From Ursus arctos (lineage: Eukaryota > Chordata > Mammalia > Carnivora > Ursidae), in the NCBI RefSeq assembly GCF_023065955.2, contig NW_026622886.1, positions 16,006,001 to 16,070,000 of the forward strand: 64,000 nt of DNA, read 5' to 3'. The position numbers and the translations under genes were made by a program. Below, one piece after another: positions 11,669-23,502 of the stretch (the stretch's first letter is position 1; every line of letters begins with the position of its first letter). The notes beneath the pieces are model-generated. The model was not told where the DNA came from, did no database searches, and worked only from the letters and a program-made list of their open reading frames with translations.

Positions 11669-11884
11669 AAAAAATTATTTTATTTATTTATTTGAGAGAG
11701 GAAAAAGCAGAGGGAGGAACAGAGGGAGGAACAGGAGGGGAGGGAGAAGGAGGGGAAAGAATCTTGCGGAGATTCTCTGCTGACCATAGAGCCTGAAGTG
11801 GGGCTCAGTCTCATAGCTGAGATTATGACCTGAGCCAAAACAAGAGTTAGATGCTCAATGACTGAGCCGCCCAGGCACCCCCAA
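11669..11884 (-). mobile_element. SINEC copy
   Basis: Reverse orientation with an expanded purine-rich middle (AGGGAGGAACAGAGGG repeats). AAGGGGATTTA/AAGGGGAATTTA flanks are its target duplication. Confidence 0.9.
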
Positions 11885-12050
11885 AAGGGGAATTTATTGG
11901 AAGGCTCATACTGAGAAGGGTGAGGGGCAGATAGTATCAGCGGTCGCTAGAACTAGGGACCAGAATGCTGCCAGGTACTTTTTTTCTCAATCTCTCAACC
12001 CCACTTCACTCTGTGTTGTCAAATTCTTTCTCTTAGAAAGCTTTTTCTTT

Positions 12051-12226
12051 GGGATGCCTGGGTAGCTCAGCCAATTAAGTGTCTGCCTTCAGCTCAGGTA
12101 CGATCCCAGGGTCCTGGGATCAAGTCCTGCATCGGGCTCCTTGCTCAGCAGGGAACCTGCTTCTCCCTCTGCCTGCCACTCTCTCTCTCACTGACAAATA
12201 AATAAAATCTTAAAAAAAAAAAAAAA
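12051..12226 (+). mobile_element. SINEC copy
   Basis: Forward SINE with a clean poly(A) tail. Imperfect flanks GAAAGCTTTTTCTTT (12,036-12,050) and GAAAAGCTTTCTTT (from 12,227) look like the duplicated target. Confidence 0.93.
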
Positions 12227-12511
12227 GAAAAGCTTTCTTTACACGGCATGAAATATGGCCACCAGCAGCTCCTGAGTCTCATATCTCTTGTCCTTACCAC
12301 CAGAGAATAAATCTCTTTGTTCAGCTTCAGTTACAAAAATCCTAAGGAATGACCCTGATTGGCTTGGCTTTAAGTATGAGTCCATCCCTTAAGCAATTAA
12401 TGGTGTCTGGGGAGGTAACATGATGTAAAAACATATTCCACACTACAGCTTCATGCTTACTAAATGACAAACCAAAATGATTGATACCAAATGCTTTAGG
12501 TTAATATTCTT

Positions 12512-13030
12512 TGTACTAGTTATCTTTTGCTGTGTAACAAGTTACTCCCCAACTTAGTGGCTTAAACAGCAATCAATGTTTATGATCTCTCATAGTTTCT
12601 GTGTTTTGAAATTCAGGACTGGCTTAGGGGACTGGTTCTGGCTCAGGGTCCCTCCTGAGGTTGCAGTCAAGTTGTCAGTTGGGGCTGGAGTCATTTGAGT
12701 TCTTGACTGGGGCTGCAGGATTCACTTCCGAAATTGCTCACCCACATGGGGTTCAGTCCCTCCACGTGTGGGCCTCTCCACAGGTATCTTGAGTGTCCTC
12801 ATGACATGGTAGCCAGCTTTTCCCAGAGTGAGCAGTCGAAGTGAGTGCAAGGTGAAAGCCACAATGTCTCTAATGGCCCAGCTTCAAAAGTTATGCTCTA
12901 TCATTTCTGCAGTATCATTTTCATTACACAAGTTGACTCTATTAAATGTGGGAGAGGACAACACAAAGATGGGAGTACCAGGAAGTGAGAATCCTGGCGG
13001 CTGCCTTAGATCTGTCTTAAGCCACTGTAC
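12512..13030 (+). mobile_element. MLT1-type MaLR solo LTR
   Basis: Starts TGTACTAGTTATCTTTTGCT. It carries GTGGCTTAAACAGCAA, GGCTCAGGGTCCCTCCTGAG, GAGTGTCCTCATGACATGG and ATGTGGGAGAGGACA in the order expected of an MLT1-class LTR. It is diverged and has no internal region. Confidence 0.7.
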
Positions 13031-13336
13031 TCCCCAAAACACATCCTGTAGAACTTGGATGTTAGAAATTGTTACATGAAGACAGGGATTCACAGTCAAG
13101 TCAGTTTGAGAAAGGATAGACTGAACCAAGTTAAACAAGTGTTTCCATAGAGCTTTTATTACATTGACACCTGCTTAGAACCCCCGATAGGGATAAATAG
13201 CACGAACATTTCTTTCTCATTCTCAATTTTTCCTCCAGTGGGTCCTTCCCCTCTCCCCCTTCCTGCTTCCTGCTGCTTCCTACCCTGTAAAGGCTTATCA
13301 GAATGCTGCCTGTCTCCTGTTAAAAATGTGTATTTC

Positions 13337-13445
13337 TGGGGGCACGTGGCTGGCTCAGTTGTAAGAGCATGCGACTCTTGATCTTGGGGTCGTGACTTTG
13401 AGCCCCACGTTGGGTGTGGAGATGACTAAAAAAAATAAACTTTTA
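13337..13445 (+). mobile_element. Short-form SINEC copy, first of a back-to-back pair
   Basis: Head GGGGGCACGTGGCTGGCTCAG, body CTTGATCTTGGGGTCGTGAC...AGCCCCACGTTGGGTGT and an A-rich tail. AAAAATGTGTATTT (13,322-13,335) and AAAAATGTACATTT (13,446-13,459) flank it. Confidence 0.9.
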
Positions 13446-13459
13446 AAAAATGTACATTT

Positions 13460-13648
13460 GGGGCCCGGGTGGTGCAGTTGGTTAAGTGTCTGACTCTTGG
13501 TTTTAGCTCAGGTCGTGACCTCTGGTCCTGAGATTGAGTAGTCAGAGTGGAGTCTGCTTGAGTTTCTCTCTTCGTCTCCCTCTGCCCGTCCCCCCCAGCC
13601 CACGCTCACGCGGTCTCTCTCTTTCTAAAATAAATAAATAAATCTCTA
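13460..13648 (+). mobile_element. SINEC copy, second of a back-to-back pair
   Basis: Begins GGGGCCCGGGTGGTGCAGTT directly after the duplicated target of the first SINE. It ends in TAAATAAATAAATCTC and is followed by AAAAAATATACATTTCT, a third copy of the same target. Confidence 0.92.
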
Positions 13649-13776
13649 AAAAATATACATTTCTCGCAAAGCAATATTTTCATTTGAGATGCTTGTCCTT
13701 GACCTTCCGAAGCCTTCCTATTCATTTGGCAATTGACATCCTGAAAACCTGGGGAAGATTAAAACGTAAAAGAACA

Positions 13777-13965
13777 CAAACTGAGGGTTTCAGAGGGGAG
13801 GGGGTGAGGGGATGGGCTAGCCCAGTGATGGGTATTAAGGAGGGCACGTATTGCATGGAGCACTGGGTGTTATATGCAAACAGTGAATCATGGAACTTTA
13901 CATCAAAATCTAATGATGTACTGTATGGTGACTAACATAACATAATAAAAAAGTTTTTTAAAAAA
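13777..13965 (+). mobile_element. Short L1 3'-end insertion (copy A)
   Basis: Carnivore L1 3' UTR tail starting CAAACTGAGGG and ending in ACATAATAAAAAAG...A6. An exact 13-bp duplication GTAAAAGAACACA surrounds it (13,766-13,778 and 13,966-13,978); the first CA of the element overlaps the duplicated target. The open frame across it is not a gene. Confidence 0.93.
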
Positions 13966-13978
13966 GTAAAAGAACACA

Positions 13979-15384
13979 TTTTCTTGTGAGGTGAGTGGTC
14001 AATCTCTAAGGAAATTCTGCAAAGAAGTTTCATGAAGCTGTCTATGTTGGTGATAATGTTGGGTGATACTGAGTCACATAGTGGCAAATACCGTTTGAAG
14101 AACAGCACCCATTTATATGTGAAAATTTGGGTTCCTTTTTTAAGATGAAAATACAAGGTATGGATTAGTAACATCTTGTACTTTGAGTTTTTGCCAACAA
14201 ATACTGAACCTTTCAGTTTTGGGACCTTCTCCACCTCCTCTTGTCTAAGTGGGTTTTGTTGTTGTTTCTTTTGTTTAGGTTATTTGTCATGGCCACAACC
14301 CAATTTCATCACATTTCTGTAAGCTGCTTATACCATCTTGAATTATTTAACTTGGCATAAACACTAAGGTGTGTATACGAAAGCTCCTACACCATATGTG
14401 TTTATGGAAATGTGCTTATTTAGATGTTTCCAGGCATAGCATCTGCTCTTATGCATCTTTTATAATAGTTTGCATGGAACCCTTATAATTCTTGATCTTC
14501 ACCATCTGATAATTTTTCATTCAAGAGAGTTTCCCCTCGTATGTTTTTGATAAATGGTCATTTTTAATATTTTAGAGCAAAAAAAAATCTAAACTAAAAA
14601 TAAGAAGTGATCAATAAAAAAGGCTTTCCTGAGATCTTTAATTTTCATTATCCAATGCATACTTTTTAGAAAGAGCTGATGTCTGTGCATTTAGAAGAGT
14701 AAGGTCATTTGGATATTATCTCAAATGGAAAAACCCAAGTTTATTCAACCTGTGATTCACATGGAAATCTAGGTCCATAAAGGCTGCTGAGAATAAATTC
14801 TTTCCATCCTTCTTCTCTGGACTGAAAGTTTGGGCTTACCCTGGATTGCTGCTCACAGTGTTCTTAGGCAGCCTGTCTTCCTGCACAAAATGGCGTTTCA
14901 CAATATCCAGTGTTACCCAATGGCCTCTTTTAAATTGCAAATCCACCTTAAGATTCTTTGGTTGTCTCTATGGAGAGAAGACTTAATAAATCTCCAAATA
15001 GGATCCCACAGAGACCTGTATGTGCACGGCTACTAATTTCAGAAAACAATGAATCATGCAATAAGCTACATCTACCTTCTTGAAATAGCACTTGAAACAA
15101 CCTATTATTAATAACATTTCCTGAGTTCTCAAAACCAGAAAATCAGCTCTATCTAGGGGAACATCTTGATTTACCAAAACATACATTGGTTCAAATGCGG
15201 TAAAGGAAATGCAACCATCTTGACTGTAAAATCTCCTGCTTTTAAAACTAGGAGAGGTGCCCAAGGGCTGTTAAAGGTGTGCACCAGGGTCTCCATGGGG
15301 TGGTTTGCAAACCAGTAGCAGGATGCAAGATGATTTTAGGTGGTATATAGATAAACTTTCAAAAAATTGTAGTTACTATTTACT
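13979..15384. other. Unclassified non-coding stretch
   Basis: AT-rich; no dispersed repeat, TSD pair or convincing ORF recognised in about 1.4 kb. Confidence 0.45.
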
Positions 15385-16051
15385 TGTTGTAGTAGGTCTA
15401 GTAGTGTCTTTCTCAAAATTCATGTCTACCCAGAACCTGAGTGTGACCTTATTTGGAAATAAGGTCTTTTCAGATGTAGTTAATTAAGGATCTTTTTTTT
15501 CCCCCAAAGATTTTATTTATTTATTTGACAGAGATAGAGACAGCCAGCTAGAGAGGGAACACAAGCAGGGGGAGTGGGAGAGGAAGAAGCAGGCTCATAG
15601 CGGAGGAGCCTGATGTGGGGCTCGATCCCATAACGCCGGGATCACGCCCTGAGCCGAAGGCATACGCTTAACAACTGCGCCACCCAGGCGCCCCAGTTAA
15701 TTAAGGATCTTGGGATGAAATAATCCTAGGTTTAGGGTGGGCCTTCAATCCAATGACTGGCATCTTTATAAGAGAAAGGAGAAGGAGATTTGGACACAGA
15801 CATATAGAGAAAATGGTTATGTGAATATGGAGATAGAGGTTGGAGCGATGTGTCTACAAGCCAAGGAACATCAAGAAGCTAGGAGAGGGATGTGGGACAG
15901 TTTCTCCCTCAGAAACTCCAGAAGTAACCCACTCTAATGACACATTTATTTTGACCTTCTGGTCTCCTGAACTATGAAAGAATAAATTTTTGTTGTTTGA
16001 ACCCACCCACTTTGTTATAATTCGTTATGGCAGCCTTTGGAAATGAATACA
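15385..16051 (-). mobile_element. MLT1-type MaLR LTR split by a young SINE
   Basis: Reverse-orientation LTR: TCATGTCTACCCAGAACCTGAGTGTGACC, then after the SINE GGGTGGGCCTTCAATCCAATGACTGG and the terminal TTGTTATAATTCGTTATGGCAGCC...AATGAATACA. The two halves join perfectly across the duplicated site, so the LTR predates the SINE. Confidence 0.75.
15494..15694 (-). mobile_element. SINEC copy, young subgroup
   Basis: Exact 16-bp target duplication AGTTAATTAAGGATCT (15,478-15,493 and 15,695-15,710). It shares the subgroup marks read on its own strand: CAGGGCGTGATC and a GAGCCTGCTTCTTCC middle. Confidence 0.97.
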
Positions 16052-16324
16052 CTTTAAAAGACGTATTACACAATATATACACAGTGTATAAAGCCTGTGA
16101 TTTCACAGCTGATACTGTTTAGACTAGTATTCTCTAAATTTATTTAGGTAGCAAAACATGCACTGACTTAAAAAGAAAGTAAAATTGAGGAGGCAGGATG
16201 ATCCTGCAAAGCTGAGGTGAGTGGCAAGTGGCTGGAGGACCAGTTTGGGAACCATGGCTGTTGCTGCCCATAGACTGCTTCCGTCTGGAGTGGCACAGTG
16301 GGAGACTGGGTCAGCTCTCATCTC

Positions 16325-16455
16325 CGCCCCTAATCAACTCTCTGACTTTGGGCAAAATACAAATAATGGCCTCAAGAAGCCCCGCCTTCCTCAGCAGTAA
16401 AATGGGCACAAGTAATAAATATCTTATGAAGATTCTGTAGGAATTATGAGATCCT
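16325..16455 (+). repeat. MIR fragment
   Basis: CTCTCTGACTTTGGGCAAA...GTAAAATGGGCACAAGTAATAA...ATGAAGATTCTG...GAATTATGAGAT follows the MIR consensus order. The flanking 16,060-16,320 and 16,456-16,950 intervals show nothing else I can name. Confidence 0.55.
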
Positions 16456-16954
16456 TTTCCTTCAGCCTTAAAATATTGAAAGCTTAGTTATCCAAACCAA
16501 TTTTGTGAAGTGTTGGGGTGGGGGAGCTCCTGGCAGCTGGGTTGATAGCTAAAAGAATATTTTGGAATCAGTGCCCTCAAAAGTGAGTTACAGGCGATAA
16601 ACACATAGGGCTGAGCAATGTAGGAAGTGAATTGTGATATACCGATAGGAACTGACACGAGTTCCCCTTGATGAGTCATAGCTGGTCAACTTTCTGTTAT
16701 TTCTGCGTCTTATGCATTTTATGAGTTATGATGGCTTCTATTTCTCCCTCTTTTTAACCCTATAATCCTGGAATTCATAAAAGTGAGGAAAAGAACTCTA
16801 GATGGAATCTGACATATCTTAGATACAGGAAAATATATATTTAAGAAAGTTCAGAGATATTTTGTAACTTTGATGCAAATCCCTAGAAATACTCAAGGAT
16901 GGTTTCCTAAGCAAGTCTGGCTGGAACCAGCAGGTGAATTGGAGTGGGAATTAT

Positions 16955-17200
16955 ACAGCTAACATCTGTTATGTACTAGTCAATGGGTAGACACTGTTCA
17001 GTGGTTATCTCATTTAATCAGTCCTGAAATCTCTGAGGTAGGTATTGCTTATTAAAATTCTTATTGTACAGATAGGGAAACAGAGGCTTGGAGAAGTTAA
17101 GTAACTTGTCTCAGATCATATAAAGATTAACTTATTCAAGATCATCAAACAAGGTAGTCTGCCTTGGGAGCCCGCACTCTTAACCTCCTCATTATACTGT
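16955..17200 (-). repeat. MIR copy
   Basis: Nearly complete MIR in reverse: GCTAACATCTGTTATGTACTAG..., ATCTCATTTAATCAGTCC, CAGATAGGGAAACAGAGGC, GTTAAGTAACTTG and TAGTCTGCCTT...GAGCCCGCACTCTTAACC. Confidence 0.75.
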
Positions 17201-17261
17201 GTGAAGGCTTAAAAAATGTTGAAATGCAGGAAGGGGAAGAATGTCCCTACATTGTGCAAGA

Positions 17262-17360
17262 GATAGAAATTCAACTCTATGAAACTCAGATTTCCCATCT
17301 GTAAAGTGGATGCAGTAACATAAACATCACAGCATTCCTTTGAAGTTAAGTAAAATGTTG
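17262..17360 (+). repeat. MIR fragment
   Basis: GATTTCCCATCTGTAAAGTGGATGCAGTAACAT and TTTGAAGTTAAGTAAAATG match the middle of MIR. It lies between two reverse MIR copies. Confidence 0.5.
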
Positions 17361-17394
17361 TCTATCCAATACACTATGGGATGCATGGGAAATA

Positions 17395-17590
17395 AATAGC
17401 CTCAATTGTGCCAAGTGTTTCTTTGGAGGTACCTAATCCTCACAACAACATTTTGAGATAGGTATTATTATCACTCCTATTTTACAGGTAGGAAAACTAA
17501 GGTTTAGAGACATTAAGTAACTTTTCCAATTACATTCAGCAGAGTAAGAATTCAAACTTAGGAAGTCTGATTCCACAGTGCAAGCTCTCA
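17395..17590 (-). repeat. MIR copy
   Basis: Reverse MIR: AATCCTCACAACAACATTTTGAGATAGG, ATTTTACAGGTAGGAAAACTAAGG, ACATTAAGTAACTTT, AGTCTGATTCCACAGTGCAAGCTCT. Confidence 0.72.
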
Positions 17591-18165
17591 TCTGCTTCCT
17601 TTGCACGTGAAAAAGACCTGGGAAGAAAAAGCCAGTTCATATTTAGGGTACATTTATGCAAAACTAGGGTGCAGTACGTATGCTATGTTCTGTGCTATTC
17701 AGATTGCATCTATAGTGGTGTGTTCCAGTTTGGATGATTCTTTTTAACAGGTACTAACAAACTGAAAATGACATGATAATGACAGGGGTTGAAAATGATC
17801 TCAAGACCGGAACAGCTGAAGATGTTTTGGTTTGATAAAGGTGCACAAGGGGTCAGAGAGATAGATATCTTTGGGAAAGACTGCTGTCTAGCAGGCTGAC
17901 CATATCTTGGTATAATCACTATGGGTCCTGACTCTGCTCCTAGGCTTGGAAGTCCAAGTGTTTCACTGTATCAGTTAATCAATATTCAGAGTTGATTATA
18001 TACTTGGCAATCGACTCATACTAACCAAACCTCTAAGAGACTGATGCATATACTGGAATGTTAATTAATTGCTTAAAATAGGAACATAAGCACCAAACAG
18101 ATTTTATGCATGTTTAGCTGATCAGAGCACCTTTTTGTTTTTAGGGGGTCTTATATTCTTCTGTC
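17591..18165. other. Unclassified non-coding stretch
   Basis: No gene, tandem repeat or nameable interspersed repeat seen. Confidence 0.4.
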
Positions 18166-18177
18166 AGAATGTGTTTA

Positions 18178-20169
18178 TTTATTTATTTTTTAAAAATACT
18201 TTTTTATTATATTATGTTAGTCACCATACAGTACATCATTAGATTTTGATGTAAAGTTCGATGATTCATTAGTTGCGTATAACACCCAGTGCACCATGCA
18301 ATACGTGCCCTCCCCACCACCCATCACCAGCCTATCCCATCCCCCACCCCCTCCCCTCTGAAGCCCTCAGTTTGTTTCTCAGAGTCCATAGTCTCTCATG
18401 CTTCATTCCCCCTTCTGATTACCCCCCTTTCTTTATCCCTTTCTTCTCCTACAGATCTTCCTAGTTCTTATGTTCCATAGATGAGAGAAACCATATGATA
18501 ATTGTCTTTCTCTGCTTGACTTATTTGACTTAGCATTATCTCCTCCATTGCTGTCCATGTTGCAGCAAATGTTGAGAAATCGTTCTTTTTGATAGCTGAG
18601 TAATATTCCATTGTATATATGGACCACAACTTCTTAATCCAGTCATCTGTTGAAGGGCATCTCGGCTTCTTCCATGATTTAGCTATTGTGGACACTGCTG
18701 CCATGAACATTGGGGTGCATATGGCCCTTCACTACTTCTGTATCTTTGGGGTAAACACCCAGTAGTGCAATGGCTGTATCATAGGGTAGCTCAATTTTTA
18801 ACTTTTAAGGGACCTCCACACTGTCTTCCAGAGTGGCTGTACCAACTTGCATTCCCACCAACAATGTAGGAGGGATCCCCTTTCTCCACATCCTCTCCAA
18901 CAATTGTTGTTTCTTGTCTTGTCAATTTTTGCCATTCTAACTGGCGTAAGGTGGTATCTTAGTGTGGTTTTGATTTGAATTTCCCTGATGGCTAATGATT
19001 TTGAACATTTTTTCATGTATCTGTTAGCCATTTGTATGTCTTCATTAGAAAAGTGTCTGTTCATATCTTCTGCCCATTTTATGATTTGTTTATTTGTTTC
19101 TCGCGTATTGAGTTTGAGAAGTTCTTTGTAGATCTTGGATACCAGTCTTTTATCTGTAGCATCATTTGCAAATATATTCTCCCATTCCGTGGGCTGCCTC
19201 TTAGTTTTTTTGACTGTTTCCTTGGCTGTGCAGAAGCTTTTTATCTTGATGAAGTCCCACAAGTTCATTGTATCTTTTGTTTCTCTTGCCTTTGGAGATG
19301 TGTCATGAAAAAGGTTGCTTTGGCCGATGTCGTAGAGGTTGCTGCCTATGTTCTCCTCTAGGATTTTGTTGGATTCCTGTCTCACATCGAGGTCTTTCAT
19401 CCATTTGGAGTTTATCTTTGTGTATGGTGTGAGAGAGTGGTCAAGTTTCATTCTTTTGCATGTAGCTGTCCAATTTTCCCAGCACCATTTATTGAAGAGA
19501 CTGTCTTTTTTCCACTGGATGTTTTTTCCTGTTTTGTCAAAAATTAGTTGCCCAAAGAGCCGAGGGTCCATTTCTGGGTTCTCTATTCTGTTCCATTGGT
19601 CTATGTGTCTGTTTTTGTGCCAGTACCATGCTGTCTTTGTGATCACAGCTTTGTAGTACAGCTCGAAATCCGGCTTTGTGATGCCCCAGCTTTGTTTTTC
19701 CTTTTCAACAGTTCCTTGGTGATTCGGGGCCTTTTCTGGTTCCACACAAATTTAAGGACTATTTGTTCCAGTTCTTTGAAAAACGTCATCGGTATTTTGA
19801 TCGGGATAGCACTGAAAGTGTAGATTGCTCTGGGTAGCATGGACATTTTAACTATGTTAATTCTTCCGATGCATGAGCATGGAATATTTTTCCATCTTTT
19901 TGTGTCTTCTTCAATGTCTTTCAAGAGTGATTTGTAGTTTCTAGAATATAGATCCTTTACGTCTCTGGTTAAGTTAATTCCAAGGTAACGTATGGTTTTT
20001 GGTGCTATTGTAAATGGGATGGATTCCCTAATTTCTCTTTCTTCAGTCTCATTATTTGTGTATAGAGATACAACTGATTTCTGAGCATTGATTTTGTATT
20101 CTGCCACATTACTGAATTGCTCTATAACTTCTAATAGTTTGGGAGTGGATTCTTTTGGGTTTTCCATGT
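18178..20169 (-). mobile_element. Young L1, 5'-truncated, with target duplication
   Basis: Contains the complete 3' UTR (18,178 to about 18,460) and the C-terminal half of ORF2. It ends abruptly where the intact relative at 58-64 kb continues. A 12-bp duplication with one mismatch, AGAATGTGTTTA/AGATTGTGTTTA (18,166-18,177 and 20,170-20,181), defines the insertion. It belongs to the same subfamily as the 58-kb L1 by eye. Confidence 0.96.
18468..20167 (-). pseudogene. L1 ORF2 C-terminal remnant
   Basis: Decayed coding sequence for the region downstream of the reverse-transcriptase active site. Readable pieces, N to [21 protein letters not shown] (near 20,160), [34 protein letters not shown], then the Cys-rich [20 protein letters not shown] and the terminal HMVSLIYGT. 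The main open pieces span 19,643-20,167, 18,798-19,745 and 18,468-18,710 in different frames, so frameshifts break it. Endonuclease and RT catalytic motifs lie beyond the 5' truncation. It is a dead fragment, not a host gene. Confidence 0.93.
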
Positions 20170-20181
20170 AGATTGTGTTTA

Positions 20182-21274
20182 CACTGTGGTAAGCTGACTT
20201 GTTAGCTTGCAGGTAGGGTAAAATTGCAAGCCCTTGGTATTTTCTGACCTAGGGTGATGGTCTAAAATTGATGTCTTGTTATTTTATTAATTGAACTTAT
20301 TCATATGAACAATATTCCGTATGTGCTTTAGAACATCTGTATCTTGTCTGCAAATTGTTTTTATTCTTTTCTTGTTTTTCAGTTGGGTCATTTTTAATTG
20401 GATGGTGGGTTTCTATTGCTTTTCCTTTTTCTACAGTGTAAAGTGTTTTTCAAAATTATGTGTAACATTAGACAAAATTATTTAAAGTCAATACATTTTT
20501 ATTTAAGGAATTTTACATTTTGTGATTCCTTCTACTGCCCATCAAGTTCACAGTAGTTCCTCTAAAGCTTGAGTCAGGGTTTATTTTCCAGATGGGTCTT
20601 TTGAAAAGAACCTATGCTTAATTCACAGTTGTGCTGTGCTCAGTCAATAATTGGTTTAGTTGGGCTTCTTTTATCTCCACTTGACTATGGACAGACTGAT
20701 GACATACCTCAGACTATTCCCCACCTAGAATCTCTGAGATCTAATCCCTTCAAGTGATTTACTTTAGGGCCACTTTCAGGGACAGGGTACATGGACCTGT
20801 CTGGTTCCCCATTTCACACACCCTCGAAACATGAATGAATTCAAATCGTATTCCCTCCCCCGTTATCACCCACAAGAATAGTACAGACTGTGGGATATGC
20901 CAATAGCTTAGGTCAAAATATTTAACCATTCGGCCTTTCATACTTTTAGCAACTCTGTCTTGTAGTTCTTTCCCACAGATCTAACAAATAGTTCTGTGAG
21001 GAAAGCAAAACCACATTGTTATTCTAGGAGGCATTTTCAGTGATGCGGGTCTATAGGAAAAGCCCCATGGGGATAGACCTCAGCTACCTATTGTTTTTTT
21101 TAATTGATTGATAGGTTTTTAAATATAAATGTGTGTGTATATAAAATATTAATCTATGTTTAGATAATTCAGATACAATGAGATTTATATATATATGTTG
21201 TAAAAAATGAGGTCTAACATTTTGTTATATCGGTTGCAGTATTGTCTGTCATAATTCACTTGCTTTTTGACTTT
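20182..21274. other. Unclassified non-coding stretch
   Basis: AT-rich, with a short GT/TA-rich patch near 21,126-21,200. No gene detected. Confidence 0.4.
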
Positions 21275-21458
21275 CTATTTGATTTGATTTATTTTAATTC
21301 CAATATAGTTAATATACAGTAGTATATTTAGTTTTAGGTGTACAATATAGTGATTTAACAACTCTATACATTATTTGGTGCTCATCATAAGTGTACTCTT
21401 TAAGTCCCATCACCTAGTTCACCCGCCCCCATAACCATCGGTTTGTTCGTAGTTTTTG
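21275..21458 (-). mobile_element. Old L1 3' end, interrupted by a SINE
   Basis: TTTTAATTCCAATATAGTTAATATACAGTAG...CATAAGTGTACTCTTTAAGTCCCATCACC is L1 3' UTR in reverse, matching 40,505-40,640. It resumes for a few bases after the SINE (TGTTCTCTGTAGTTAAG at 21,667). Confidence 0.75.
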
Positions 21459-21666
21459 TTTTTTTAAAGATTTTATTCATCCACTTGACAGAGAGTGAGA
21501 GTGTGAGAGAGAGAGAGCACAAGCAGGGGGGAGTAGCACCAGAGGGAGAGGCAGAGCAGGCTCCCCACTGAGCAGGGAGCCCGGTGTAGGGCTTGATCCC
21601 AGGACCCTGGATTCATGACCTAGACCAAAGGCAGACATCTAATCAACTGAGCCACCCAGGCACCCC
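21459..21666 (-). mobile_element. SINEC copy
   Basis: Reverse SINE inserted in the old L1 tail; the flanks TTTGTTCGTAGTT and CTGTTCTCTGTAGTT are the likely duplicated target with differences. Confidence 0.93.
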
Positions 21667-21679
21667 TGTTCTCTGTAGT

Positions 21680-22675
21680 TAAGTGACTTTCTTTATATGT
21701 TTTGTGCCATACCCATAATGTATCTGAGTTTTATGTTTTATCAAAATAGCTTTCTTCCCCCAAGATTATATTTTTCCCATTTTTTATCCTTTAAAAAATT
21801 TACATTTTAAATACAACTGGAATTTAAAGTGTAGCATGAAGAAGGCATTTAATTTTAATTTTTTCCTTCTCCTAACACCATTTATTAAATACTCTGTCAT
21901 TTCCTGACTGGTATTAAATGCCTCATTTATCATATACTAAGATCATATGTATGTATATATATTTTTTCTGGACTTTTAATTCTGTTCTATTGATCCATTT
22001 TTCACAAAGCACATTATTTCAAATATTGTGACTTTATGGTACATGTTGATATCTGGTAAAATAAGTCGTTTTTCTTGTTCTTTTTCTAAAGACTTGACTT
22101 TTTTGGCACATCTCATAAATGAATTCTAAACTTAGTTTGCCAATTCTATAAAATACCCTGTTGGAATTTTGATTAAAATTGTATCACGTGTATTATTTAA
22201 TTTGGGGAACATTAATATCTGTATAATTTTGAACCCTTTTATCTAGGAATATCTTTTAAGGCTTTCATTAAAATTATATGGTTATCTTCAATACATTTCA
22301 TACTTTTAAGTTTTTTTATGTAATTCAAGGTTTCATTGGAATTGAATTATAGTGCTCTTCTCTATTACATTTTCAAATTAGTTGTTGCTGATTAAGAGAA
22401 GCTGTAGATTTTTATATGTTAATCTTGTTCCTACCTTTCTGAAGTTTACAATTAGTCCATAGAGATATTATGTGATTGCCTTGGATTTTCTGGATATATA
22501 TCTACCTTGCCAGTATATTTATAAATATTTCATATTTATTTCTTCTTTTCTGATCTTTTTGTATTGACCAGTAGTAACTCTAGGGCAAAATTATTGACCA
22601 CAAAAGTAGGCATCATTTTATCTTGTTCCTGATTTTTATGGAGATGTGGTATTCTACTCTTCAGAATAGTTTACA
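21680..22675 (-). mobile_element. Ancient L1 ORF2 remnant
   Basis: Reverse-strand motifs of L1 ORF2 survive in order: ACCATTTATTAAATACTCTGTC, TTCTGTTCTATTGATCC, TTGTGACTTTATGGTAC, CTAGGAATATCTTTTAAGG and GTAGGCATCATTTTATCTTGTTCCTGATTTT (just upstream of the active-site region). Heavily mutated, with no open frame left. Confidence 0.65.
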
Positions 22676-22684
22676 AATATTTTA

Positions 22685-22820
22685 CTTTTCAGAATGATAT
22701 GTGGAAATTGGCAAAATGTTGGTAACTGTTGAATATGAGTGATAGGTACACAGAGCTCATTATTCTTTTTGTGTGTATATGTTTGAAATTTCCATAATGA
22801 AAGGTTAAATGAAACAAAAT
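22685..22820 (+). repeat. Old L1M-type 3' end in plus orientation
   Basis: GTTGGTAACTGTTGAATATGAGTGATAGG...ATGTTTGAAATTTCCATAATGAAAGGTTAAA matches the terminal phrase also seen at 50,515-50,620. It is short and diverged. Confidence 0.55.
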
Positions 22821-23500
22821 AGAGCCGAATTAAAAAAATAAGAATTGTTTTAGGTTTTTGGGTGGAAATCCCTTTTCAATTTAAGGAAGTATCTTTTTTT
22901 CTTAGCTTACTGTAAATTTTCTATTTGGGATGGGTATAGAACATGTGTCTTCAAAAAACTATTTTTGAAAGAAAAACTGTGACAGGGCCTACCCATCTCA
23001 AAAGACTGTGGAAAAGCCATGAGAATCTCCATATAAAAAATTGAGAACTCACTCGCCAAATCTTTAGATTGGCTTCTCTCTCTTCATCAACTGACAGTTT
23101 TCAATAAAAGCAGAAGTGCCTCGAGGACCCTCGGCCATTGCTGAAAACACAGAAGGGACTAAATAAATCATGTATCATTGTTAGAGGGTTTTCGGGAGGA
23201 GAGAGCTGTAGGTCATGGTAGCTGTGTTGTACCATCCTGGTCCCCTCTCAGGACTGAAGGACTTACCCCCCAGCTGCCTGGATGATAGTTGGCTGACAGT
23301 TTTCAGCTGCCAGCTGTTTCCAGGAATTGCCCGTGGCTGAAAAGAACCACCTTGCTCGAGCTTCTGAGCCCTTTCCAGGAGCAGCTGTGTCCAATGACTG
23401 GCCTGCGTGGAGCTGTAAAATCCTAGCTTGCTTGCCCAACTCAGAACAGGTCAAAAGGGTTTTCCCAACTTCAGAGCTCCGTGCTGGGTGGCTGAGGCCT
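22821..23500. other. Unclassified non-coding stretch
   Basis: Becomes GC-richer after 23,220. No exon-like structure or known repeat recognised. Confidence 0.4.
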
Positions 23501-23502
23501 TA

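Larger units (their letters stand above)
11593..12425. repeat. Unnamed ancient repeat family, copy split by two SINEs
   Basis: Three blocks read continuously once the SINEs at 11,669 and 12,051 are removed: AACTTAAACCAACTGAGGCAAG-AAGG, then GGGAATTTATTGGAAGGCTC...CTCAATCTCTCA, then GGCCACCAGCAGCTCCTGAGT. This is the best-preserved of the four copies in the window. Confidence 0.55.

Noticed and set aside
18468..20167. Long minus-strand open frames (up to 315 residues) as a host gene
   Set aside because: They encode L1 ORF2 C-terminal sequence within a TSD-flanked, frameshifted L1.
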